Shown piece by piece: positions 57,982 to 64,000 of a stretch of DNA of 64,000 nt. The stretch spans positions 62,001 to 126,000 of the forward strand of contig NZ_NIQU01000008.1 of the NCBI RefSeq assembly GCF_002741105.1, given 5' to 3'. The position numbers were made by a program, and so were the translations under genes. This DNA comes from Pseudomonas sediminis. Lineage in GTDB: Bacteria > Pseudomonadota > Gammaproteobacteria > Pseudomonadales > Pseudomonadaceae. Under the pieces are notes generated by a model, which did not search any database, had not been told where the DNA came from, and was given only the letters and a program-made list of their open reading frames with translations. Position 1 is the first letter of the stretch. Every line of letters begins with the position of its first letter.

Positions 57982-60132
57982 ATGAAGTTCAAGTCGATCC
58001 AGTTTTCCGTGGCATTCCTTGCTGGCGCCAGCGTGCTCGCGGTCGTTGTGGCTCTGGTGCTCTACGCCCTGTTCGCCAGTGGCCGAACCCAGAATCTGGT
58101 GCAGGAACGCACGCAGAAGCTACTGGAACAAGTCATCGAGCAACGCCTGTCTGCGTTGGCGCAAGCCCAGGTCAGCGAAATCCAGCGTGAACTGGAAGCT
58201 CCCCTGCAGATAACCGCCGACCTGGCACGCGTCAACGCCATGCTCGGCACGACCGATGCCAACGGCAGCCCGATGCTCAGCATCAGCCGCGAAGAACTGG
58301 CCAACCTGGTGCATGAAACCACGGCGCAGAACCCTAAATTACTTGGCAGTTACCTGGGCTGGGAGCCGAACGCCTTCGATGCCAGCGACGACATCTATGC
58401 CGGCAGCAAAGAAAACGGCTACGACGGCACCGGCCGCTTCCTGCCCTGGTGGTATCGCAATGCCGACGGCAGCCTGGGCATCGACTCTATCGGCTCGACC
58501 GAAAGCGAAGAACTGCTGCCAACCGGCGTACGCGCGGGCGAATATTACCTTTGCCCCAAAGAACGCAAGCGCCCCTGCGTGATCGATCCGGCCCCCTATG
58601 ATGTCGGCGGCAAGATGACCATGCTCGCCTCCTTCACCTCGCCGATTCTGGTCAATGGAGAATTTCGCGGCATCGCCGGTGCCGACCTTGCGGTGAATTT
58701 CATTCAGGAGTTGCTGGTAAAGGCTGACGTCCAGCTCTATGACGGTGCCGGCGAGATGGCGCTGATCGCCAGCAACGGGCGCCTGGTCGCCTCGACCAAG
58801 GCACCGGACAAACTTGGTGAGCCGGCCACCGCCCTGCTCGACGCCAACGAATTGAGCAACTTGGGTACGCTGCAGCCCGGGCAGGTGCTGTACTCCATCG
58901 ATGCCAAGGAAGACCCTGAGCACAGCCATATCGAACTGTTCCTCAGCTTCAACATCGGCCAGAGCGACACCCGCTGGGTGCTGATGCTGGTGCTGCCGCT
59001 CAAAGCGGTGATGGCCGATCTGCACCAGCTACAGGGCGATCTGGCGACGCAGCGCGACGCCGACACCCTGGGCATGACCCTGGTCGGCCTGCTGATCGCC
59101 GGGCTGGGCCTGTTGGTGATCTGGTTCGTCGGTTACGGCATCGCCCGCCCGCTGCGGCAGATGGTCGGCATGCTCGACGATATCGCCAAAGGCGATGGCG
59201 ACCTCACGGTGCGCCTGCAGGTTGATCGCAAGGATGAACTCGGACAGATCGCCGCCGGCTTCAACGCTTTCCTGGCCAAACTGCAAACCATGATCGGCGC
59301 CGTGGTGACCTCGGTGCAGCAGGTCAGCGACTCCTCCGAGCACACTGCCGACATTGCCATCCGCACCAACCAGGGCGTGCAGAAACAGCTGGCAGAGATC
59401 GAACTGGTGGCTACCGCCGTTCATGAGATGACCGCCACCGCGCAGGACGTCGCGCGCAACGCCACCCACGCCGCCGAAGCCGCCAACCACGCCGACCGCG
59501 CGGCCAACCAGGGCAAACAGGTGGTACAGGAAACCTCGGCCGCCATCGCAGCCCTGGCCAGCGAAATCGGCCACGCCGTGGGCGTGGTACAGAACCTGGC
59601 CAAGGACAGCGAGAACATCAACGCCATCCTCGTCGCCATTCGTGCCATTGCCGAGCAGACCAACCTGCTGGCGCTCAACGCGGCCATCGAGGCAGCTCGC
59701 GCCGGCGAACAAGGCCGCGGCTTCGCCGTGGTCGCCGATGAAGTGCGCAACCTGGCGCAGAAGACCCAGCAGGCCACCGAAGAAATCCAGACCATGATCC
59801 AGCAGTTGCAGCAAGGCACGCGCGAGGTGGTCAAGGTGATGGAGCAGAGCCAGAGCAAGACCGACGACAGCGTGGAACACGCCAACCAGGCCGCTCAATC
59901 GCTGGAGTCCATCACCCAGGCAGTGTCGGTGATCAACGACATGAACACGCAGATCGCCAGCGCAGCCGAGGAGCAGAGTGCGGTGGCCGAAGACATCAAC
60001 CGCAACGTCACCAATATCGGCCAGGTCGCCAACGAGGTAGCGGGCGGCGCTGACGAAGCCAGTCAGGCCAGTGCTCAACTGACCAAGCTGGCCGAACAGC
60101 AGCGCAGGCTGATCAATCAGTTCAAGGTCTGA
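57982..60132 (+). CDS. methyl-accepting chemotaxis protein, dCache sensor
   Basis: A 716-residue transmembrane chemoreceptor. TM1 spans about 9-32 (VAFLAGASVLAVVVALVLYA); the large periplasmic dCache domain covers about 40-355, with GRFLPWWYRNADGSLG and GEYYLCPKERKRP; TM2 about 370-392; HAMP about 393-445; the methylation and signalling domain (about 460-716) with the hairpin tip AEQTNLLALNAAIEAARAGEQGRGFAVVADEVR-type core. It has no C-terminal CheR pentapeptide. The ligand is unknown; the sequence does not show the exact amino-acid-binding dCache motif. A FliA promoter precedes it. Confidence 0.95.
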   Translation: MKFKSIQFSVAFLAGASVLAVVVALVLYALFASGRTQNLVQERTQKLLEQVIEQRLSALAQAQVSEIQRELEAPLQITADLARVNAMLGTTDANGSPMLSISREELANLVHETTAQNPKLLGSYLGWEPNAFDASDDIYAGSKENGYDGTGRFLPWWYRNADGSLGIDSIGSTESEELLPTGVRAGEYYLCPKERKRPCVIDPAPYDVGGKMTMLASFTSPILVNGEFRGIAGADLAVNFIQELLVKADVQLYDGAGEMALIASNGRLVASTKAPDKLGEPATALLDANELSNLGTLQPGQVLYSIDAKEDPEHSHIELFLSFNIGQSDTRWVLMLVLPLKAVMADLHQLQGDLATQRDADTLGMTLVGLLIAGLGLLVIWFVGYGIARPLRQMVGMLDDIAKGDGDLTVRLQVDRKDELGQIAAGFNAFLAKLQTMIGAVVTSVQQVSDSSEHTADIAIRTNQGVQKQLAEIELVATAVHEMTATAQDVARNATHAAEAANHADRAANQGKQVVQETSAAIAALASEIGHAVGVVQNLAKDSENINAILVAIRAIAEQTNLLALNAAIEAARAGEQGRGFAVVADEVRNLAQKTQQATEEIQTMIQQLQQGTREVVKVMEQSQSKTDDSVEHANQAAQSLESITQAVSVINDMNTQIASAAEEQSAVAEDINRNVTNIGQVANEVAGGADEASQASAQLTKLAEQQRRLINQFKV

Positions 60133-60149
60133 GGGACTGCATCAGATAG

Positions 60150-60191
60150 GGTGCACCGCACGCACAGGCTCTTGGTCAGCTGCGGTGCACC
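60150..60191. terminator. 11-bp inverted repeat after the chemoreceptor gene
   Basis: Arms GGTGCACCGCA (60150-60160) and TGCGGTGCACC (60181-60191) are perfect; the loop is 20 bases and no T-run follows. It lies between convergent genes and may mark transcript ends or be REP-like. Confidence 0.5.
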
Positions 60192-60215
60192 GGCCCCTCG
60201 ACACCCTGAGCAGGC

Positions 60216-60833
60216 TCAAGCCGGCGTCAGGCACTCCGGCGCATCCAGCTTCGGGTCGTTGACCAGCGTCGCCAGCGCGCGCTCACGCAGCGCGACCTGC
60301 GGCTTGTCCAGCAGCGCCGCCAACTGTTCGGGCGACGTTTCGTTGCTCAGCCACAGCGCCTGTTCATGCTCGTCGAGAATCAACGGGCGCCGTAGCGTGG
60401 CCGCTTCCTGGGTGATCAGCGCAACGCTCAGGTACTCCTGCCCACCAACCGGATAAAGCTCCCACAAGGCCGCGAAATACATCAGCGGCTCACCGTTGCT
60501 CATCCAGTACGGCCGCTTGCGCACGCCCCCACGCCACTCATAGAAGCCGTTGGCCGGCAGCAGTGCGCGGCGCTGGCGAAAGGGCTCACGGAACATCGGC
60601 TGCTCGGCCAGGGTTTCAGCACGCGCATGCGCCGGAGTCTTGGACAGGTCCTTGAGCCAGGCGGGCGTCAGCCCCCAGCGCGCCGCAGCCGCCTGCGCCC
60701 CTCCCTCGCCCGCACGCAGCATCAGCACCTGGCCGTTGGGCGCCAGGTTCCAGTGCGGCTTCTGGTCAGTGGGAAAACCGGGCAACGCGGCAAAAGCGGG
60801 CGACCAGCGGAACAGGGCATAACGTCCACACAT
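60216..60833 (-). CDS. SOS response-associated peptidase (SRAP, YedK/HMCES-like)
   Basis: A 205-residue SRAP-domain protein that forms a thiazolidine cross-link with abasic sites in single-stranded DNA. The catalytic Cys2 follows the initiator Met (MCGRYALF). Other conserved elements are WNLAPN (Asn), ALLPANGFYEWR (catalytic Glu) and LILDEHEQALWL (the conserved late helix, His). Slightly shorter than average but complete. It is not preceded by a recognisable LexA box. Function in this organism inferred from the family. Confidence 0.93.
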   Translation of the reverse strand: MCGRYALFRWSPAFAALPGFPTDQKPHWNLAPNGQVLMLRAGEGGAQAAAARWGLTPAWLKDLSKTPAHARAETLAEQPMFREPFRQRRALLPANGFYEWRGGVRKRPYWMSNGEPLMYFAALWELYPVGGQEYLSVALITQEAATLRRPLILDEHEQALWLSNETSPEQLAALLDKPQVALRERALATLVNDPKLDAPECLTPA

Positions 60834-60860
60834 GAAACGACTCGACAGGCAGGGGGCGCG

Positions 60861-61121
60861 TCAACAGAGCAACACGCCCTGAAAGGACTCTGGCTCATCG
60901 CCAGGCACAGGTTGCGCCGCATTGTACTCAGCGATCAGCGTACGCGCCCGTTCAGCGTGAGGATCAGCGACGACCAAACCGAGCAGGCCGCATGCCGGCA
61001 ACTCACCCACCGCACCGACCAGATGCTGACCGAGCAAATGCGCCTCGACACCTTCACTGGCCAGCATGTCCACCAGCATCTGCCCTTCCAGAAGGTTTTC
61101 CGGTTCGTAGATTCGTTGCAT
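60861..61121 (-). CDS. DUF2007 domain protein
   Basis: An 86-residue protein. From MQRIYEPENLLEGQML (61121) it matches the DUF2007 (GlnB-like fold, putative signal transducing) family: EGQMLVDMLASEGVEAHLLG then GLLGLVVADPHAERARTLIAEY. Its ATG shares one base with the stop of the preceding Cys-rich protein gene (TGATG), so the two are translationally coupled. Function unknown. Confidence 0.85.
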   Translation of the reverse strand: MQRIYEPENLLEGQMLVDMLASEGVEAHLLGQHLVGAVGELPACGLLGLVVADPHAERARTLIAEYNAAQPVPGDEPESFQGVLLC

Positions 61122-61303
61122 CAATCGTTCTCCGCACGAACGTCCAACTCCCACTCGGTGCCATCCGTACGCAGCTCGAACTCGATCGGCCGGCAGCACA
61201 CCGGACAGTCTTCGATGTAAGACTGGTCCCCAGCCGACAGATCCAGCAGCGCTTCGGCCGGCTCACCGCAATAGGGGCAATAATACGACTCGCTTTCCAG
61301 CAT
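61121..61303 (-). CDS. CPXCG-motif cysteine-rich protein
   Basis: A 60-residue protein with two zinc-knuckle halves, CPYCGEPAEALLD at about residue 9 and DCPVCCRPIEFEL near 33. It starts at MLESESYYCPY (61303). It belongs to the CPXCG family of small zinc-ribbon proteins of unknown function and is coupled to the DUF2007 gene. It lies divergent from the acyltransferase at 61402, with 98 bases between. Confidence 0.88.
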   Translation of the reverse strand: MLESESYYCPYCGEPAEALLDLSAGDQSYIEDCPVCCRPIEFELRTDGTEWELDVRAEND

Positions 61304-61327
61304 CGCGGCCTCCTTGTGACTTGGCGT

Positions 61328-61333
61328 TATAAT
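61328..61333 (+). promoter_or_regulatory. -10 box before the glycerolipid acyltransferase gene
   Basis: A perfect TATAAT in GCGTTATAATCGCC lies 68 bases upstream of the ATG on the plus strand. No convincing -35 is visible. Confidence 0.5.
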
Positions 61334-61401
61334 CGCCGGTCTACTGCTCACCCTGTTAAGCAGACACCATTCCAACCTTAGCCGTTCTAGAACAAGAGAG
61401 C

Positions 61402-62565
61402 ATGATGGGCGCATTCGATGCCATCCGACCCTATGCCGATGCAGAAGTGCGCCCCGTACTGGCGCGCCTGCTCGCCGACCCGGCGTTTCTCGGTACCCTC
61501 ACCCGTTTTCGCTTTCCGCGCCTGGCCGGGCCCTTGGGCTGGCTGCTCAAGCCGCTGATCGCCGCACGCCTGCGCAGCGAGTTCGCCAGCATCGAGTCGG
61601 TCGCTGGCCTGCAGGAAAAGATCGAGCCCTACATCGACCGTACCATCGAGCATGCCAGTGATGGCATCAGCTACTCCGGCCTGGAGCACCTGCAGCCCGG
61701 CAAGCCTTACCTGTATCTGGCCAACCACCGCGATATCGTCATGGACCCGGCCTTCGTCAACTACGCCGTCTACCATGCAGGTCTGCAGACGCCACGTATC
61801 GCCATCGGCGACAACCTGTTGCAGCGCCCCTTCGTCAGCGACCTGATGCGCCTGAACAAGAGTTTCATCGTGCACCGCTCGATCAGCGGGCGACGCGAGA
61901 AGCTGGCGGCTTATCAATTGCTCTCAGCCTATATCAACCACTCGATCCGCGAAGATGGCGAGTCGATCTGGATCGCCCAGGCCGAAGGGCGCGCCAAGGA
62001 CGGTGACGACCGTACCGATTCGGCCATCCTCAAGATGTTCCATATGAGCCGCAAGGATGAGCCATTCGCAGACGTGATCGAGTCGCTGAACCTGATCCCG
62101 GTGTCGATCAGCTACGAGTACGACCCCTGTGACCTGGCCAAGGCTCGCGAGCTCTGTGTGCGTGCCGCCACGGGCAGCTACACCAAGGCGCCGGGCGAAG
62201 ACGACGCCAGCATCGCCCTGGGCATCACCGGCTATAAAGGCCGCGTGCACCTACACTTCAGCCCGCCTGTCGCCGGTCTGGAGGACACCAAGCAGCTTGC
62301 CCAGGAGATGGATCGTCACATTCTCGGCCAGTATCGCCTCTTCCCTGTGCACTACCTGGCCTACGCAATGTGGGAAGGCCGCGAGGCCGAGCTGAACGTG
62401 CCGGCAGCAAGCGATGTATTCGATGCCGCGGAACTGGCCAAGGCCGAAGCGCAGTGGAACAAGCGCCTGGCCGCCTGCAGCGCCGAGGAAAAACCGTTCC
62501 TGATCCTGCAGTACGCCAACCCGGTGCGAAACCAGTATCGGATCAAGGCAGGCCTGCCCCTGTAA
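61402..62565 (+). CDS. 1-acyl-sn-glycerol-3-phosphate acyltransferase-type protein
   Basis: A 387-residue acyltransferase of the LPLAT superfamily with the motif NHRDIVMD (HX4D) near residue 113 and IAQAEGRAKDGDDRTD (EGR motif) near 195. The N-terminal extension of about 80 residues and a C-terminal extension with LFPVHYLAYAMWEGREAEL distinguish it from short PlsC. It lacks a clear transmembrane helix, so membrane contact may be peripheral. ATG at 61402 or 61405. Substrate not predictable. Confidence 0.88.
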   Translation: MMGAFDAIRPYADAEVRPVLARLLADPAFLGTLTRFRFPRLAGPLGWLLKPLIAARLRSEFASIESVAGLQEKIEPYIDRTIEHASDGISYSGLEHLQPGKPYLYLANHRDIVMDPAFVNYAVYHAGLQTPRIAIGDNLLQRPFVSDLMRLNKSFIVHRSISGRREKLAAYQLLSAYINHSIREDGESIWIAQAEGRAKDGDDRTDSAILKMFHMSRKDEPFADVIESLNLIPVSISYEYDPCDLAKARELCVRAATGSYTKAPGEDDASIALGITGYKGRVHLHFSPPVAGLEDTKQLAQEMDRHILGQYRLFPVHYLAYAMWEGREAELNVPAASDVFDAAELAKAEAQWNKRLAACSAEEKPFLILQYANPVRNQYRIKAGLPL

Positions 62566-62585
62566 GGCAGCCATCGCCACAAACG

Positions 62586-62613
62586 AAAACGGCAGCCCGA
62601 TAGCTGCCGTTTT
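62586..62613. terminator. terminator after the acyltransferase gene
   Basis: Arms AAAACGGCAGC (62586-62596) and GCTGCCGTTTT (62603-62613), loop of 6, with A and T flanks for both directions. Confidence 0.9.
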
Positions 62614-62630
62614 CATTTATCGCTCAAGCG

Positions 62631-62906
62631 TCAAAGCCGCGTACTGAACCAGGACAGCACCAGGGCTGCACCCAGGCAAATGCCACCGAAGCGATAGAAG
62701 AAGCGGTTGATCCGCAGCGTACGCTCGTCCTGAACCTCGGCTTCATCCAGCTCGCCTTGCGCCAGCACTCGCGCTACGCCGCGCTGCTCGCGCAAGTGAG
62801 TCATCAGGCACAGCCAGGCGCCCGCCAACGCGAAGAACAATGCCAGCGAATTGACCGCCCCGGCCGGATGGGCGAGGAACAGTGACCACAACATCTGCAG
62901 CGACAT
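62631..62906 (-). CDS. small membrane protein of unknown function
   Basis: A 91-residue protein from MSLQMLWSLFLAHP (62906). Two hydrophobic segments (about 18-36, NSLALFFALAGAWLCL, and 72-88, FGGICLGAALVLSW) flank a charged cytoplasmic-type loop THLREQRGVARVL...DEAEVQDERTLRINRFFYR. No family recognised. It is convergent with the acyltransferase, separated by a terminator. Confidence 0.7.
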   Translation of the reverse strand: MSLQMLWSLFLAHPAGAVNSLALFFALAGAWLCLMTHLREQRGVARVLAQGELDEAEVQDERTLRINRFFYRFGGICLGAALVLSWFSTRL

Positions 62907-63180
62907 GCAACACCTCGAGAACAGCATGGTGCAGCAACCTCGCCACCGCACCAGAATGGGGATTTTGGCCGAGAAGCGGTGCGTCTCGACCCTCGAAAAG
63001 TCGTCGCGCAGTGTACTGAAATACCTCTTTTATAAGGTTCGTTTCCGACGAACGCGGTCCGCTATCCCGAAATCGTCTGAAAACTGTCATATGCCTGGCC
63101 TAGGGTTTGTATCTCCAAGAGTGACCAAACAGTCACGACTGTTGCTGGAGCCAAACCTCAATGTCCCTGGAGGACCTGCC

Positions 63181-63387
63181 ATGCTCAATTCTCAACCGCT
63201 GGACCGCGATTACCTGATCGACTCACTGGATGAAGTGGACGCCGTGGTCGACGAGCTTTCTTTCAACGTGCAGGACCAGCACTGGCTGGTGTACTGCGCC
63301 CTTGGCGGCTATGAGCATTACGACCTGCCGGATATCGACAACCGTACCGGCATGAGCCTGCCGGAGTTCTACGCCGAAGCAGCATGA
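63181..63387 (+). CDS. small acidic protein of unknown function
   Basis: A 68-residue acidic protein from MLNSQPLDRDYLIDSLDE, preceded by GGAGG seven bases upstream. No family recognised; about 15 Asp/Glu and no cysteine-rich or membrane motif, with a single Cys in VYCALGG. A long upstream open frame (from 62851) is only partial shadow. The upstream gap of about 270 bases holds the inverted repeat GTGAC-N6-GTCAC (63121-63136) and AT-rich TTTTATAAGG, suggesting regulated expression. A strong terminator follows. Confidence 0.7.
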   Translation: MLNSQPLDRDYLIDSLDEVDAVVDELSFNVQDQHWLVYCALGGYEHYDLPDIDNRTGMSLPEFYAEAA

Positions 63388-63403
63388 AGACCCAGGACAA
63401 ATG

Positions 63404-63433
63404 AAAACGCCCCGCAATGCGGGGCGTTTTTTT
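63404..63433. terminator. terminator between the small acidic gene and yajG
   Basis: Arms AAAACGCCCCGC (63404-63415) and GCGGGGCGTTTT (63419-63430), loop AAT, with a long T-run. Confidence 0.93.
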
Positions 63434-63449
63434 ATAACGATGCGCCGAA

Positions 63450-64000
63450 TTACTGCAGCAGTACCTGGCCGATGGTCGGGTCCTTGAACGCACGAGTCAG
63501 CGCGTCGCTGAGCACGTCACCCACCAGCTTACTATTGGTCTGCTGGTTCGGTGCGGTACCGAAACGCTGGTTCAGCGAGGCACCGTAACGGCCAGTATAG
63601 CGGCGGCTGCCACCTTGCACGTCGGCACGGATCGAGGCCGAGATATCCGCCTCGGTGACGTACATGCCCTCTTTGGGCGACTGATACTTCAGTTCCGCCA
63701 GGGTGATGGTCAGCTGTGGTGCGTTATAAGCATTGGGCGACGGTGTAAAACCGAGCAGACGCACAGCCGCTTCGGCCTCAGCCTGCAGCTTGGGCAGCAC
63801 ATAATCGGGGTTGACACTGATGGAGCTGGTCTCTGGATACAGGCCCCCGCGGGTGCCAAGCACCGGCGAAGGACGGCCGTCGACCACACGCACCACCACC
63901 GGCTGGCCCTGGCCGACTGGTGTCAGCGAACTGGTCAGCTTGGGTTGCGGGGTGAGTTGCTGAGGGCTGAGGGCGCAACCGGCCAGAGTCAGGCTGGCGG
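63450..64000 (-). CDS. yajG: YajG family lipoprotein, truncated at the window edge
   Basis: The frame reads from the right edge with SLTLAGCALSPQQLTP, i.e. the end of a signal peptide and a lipobox LAGC, so only the first few residues are missing. The mature protein, with VVVRVVDGRPSPVLGTRGG and YQSPKEGMYVTEADISASIRADV, matches YajG, a conserved outer-membrane lipoprotein of unclear function linked by neighbourhood to peptidoglycan and AmpG in other bacteria. It ends at 63450. Confidence 0.9.
   Translation of the reverse strand, partial: ASLTLAGCALSPQQLTPQPKLTSSLTPVGQGQPVVVRVVDGRPSPVLGTRGGLYPETSSISVNPDYVLPKLQAEAEAAVRLLGFTPSPNAYNAPQLTITLAELKYQSPKEGMYVTEADISASIRADVQGGSRRYTGRYGASLNQRFGTAPNQQTNSKLVGDVLSDALTRAFKDPTIGQVLLQ

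Noticed and set aside
59029..60078. 349-codon minus-strand ORF opposite the chemoreceptor signalling domain
   Set aside because: Shadow of the repetitive coiled-coil coding sequence; Gly/His/Val/Asp-biased.

Overview
The window is chromosomal DNA of a Pseudomonas species. The evidence is the high GC content, the dense short operons, the RatA/RnfH/SmpB/OmlA/Fur/RecN block, the quinone-linked lactate operon, Pseudomonas-type REP palindromes and the Pseudomonas-specific DUF1302/DUF1329 pair. From memory, the gene order over 1-22,600 follows the PAO1 block from ftsJ to the lactate dehydrogenases, and 25,500-41,700 resembles the ackA/pta/slyD neighbourhood. The lack of an extra ORF between carA and carB fits the P. 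mendocina/P. oleovorans side of the genus better than P. aeruginosa, but I could not test species. I see no rRNA, tRNA, CRISPR array, prophage or intact insertion sequence.

Region by region. 1-6,300: RNA and transcription housekeeping plus carbamoyl-phosphate synthesis (rlmE partial, yhbY, a DUF4149 membrane protein, greA, carB, carA), with a leader-ORF/terminator arrangement before carA that looks like a pyrBI-type attenuator. 6,300-11,200: dapB and the heat-shock set dnaJ, dnaK, grpE. 11,200-16,900: recN (LexA box), fur, bamE/omlA, rnfH, ratA, an NSS-family transporter and smpB. 16,900-22,650: lldR and the lactate-use operon lldP-lldD-dld with an LldR operator and a 25-codon upstream ORF. 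22,640-22,805: two REP palindromes and a terminator. 22,825-32,250: clpB (sigma-32 promoter), a nitroreductase, glutathione peroxidase, slyD, a DUF3565 protein, ackA-pta and a PlsC-type acyltransferase.

32,300-41,700: a two-gene signalling operon (hybrid histidine kinase with three receivers, and a receiver-PAS-GGDEF-EAL protein), two tandem OmpA-like lipoproteins, an MBL-fold hydrolase and an AraC regulator. 41,880-52,640: a PF10118 protein, a hydrolase remnant, and a fatty-acid or hydrophobic-substrate locus (MalT-like LuxR regulator, DUF1329, DUF1302, acyl-CoA ligase, thiolase). A PsrA-type motif and a 31-bp inverted repeat lie in front of the DUF1302 gene. 52,680-64,000: a LysE exporter, a 2-hydroxyacid dehydrogenase ending inside a MITE-like palindromic element, rsmC, a yybP-ykoY manganese riboswitch with its GDT1-family exporter, a SnoaL-like protein, an M48 lipoprotein protease, a chemoreceptor with a FliA-type promoter, an SRAP protein, small cysteine-rich and DUF2007 proteins, a glycerolipid acyltransferase, two small unknown proteins and a YajG lipoprotein cut by the window edge.

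Most of the window is conserved Pseudomonas core. The least explained parts are the carA leader, the lldP upstream ORF, the DUF1302/DUF1329/LuxR/ligase locus with its operators and mosaic base composition, and the MITE-like repeat. I did not find clear evidence of an entirely new multi-gene system.
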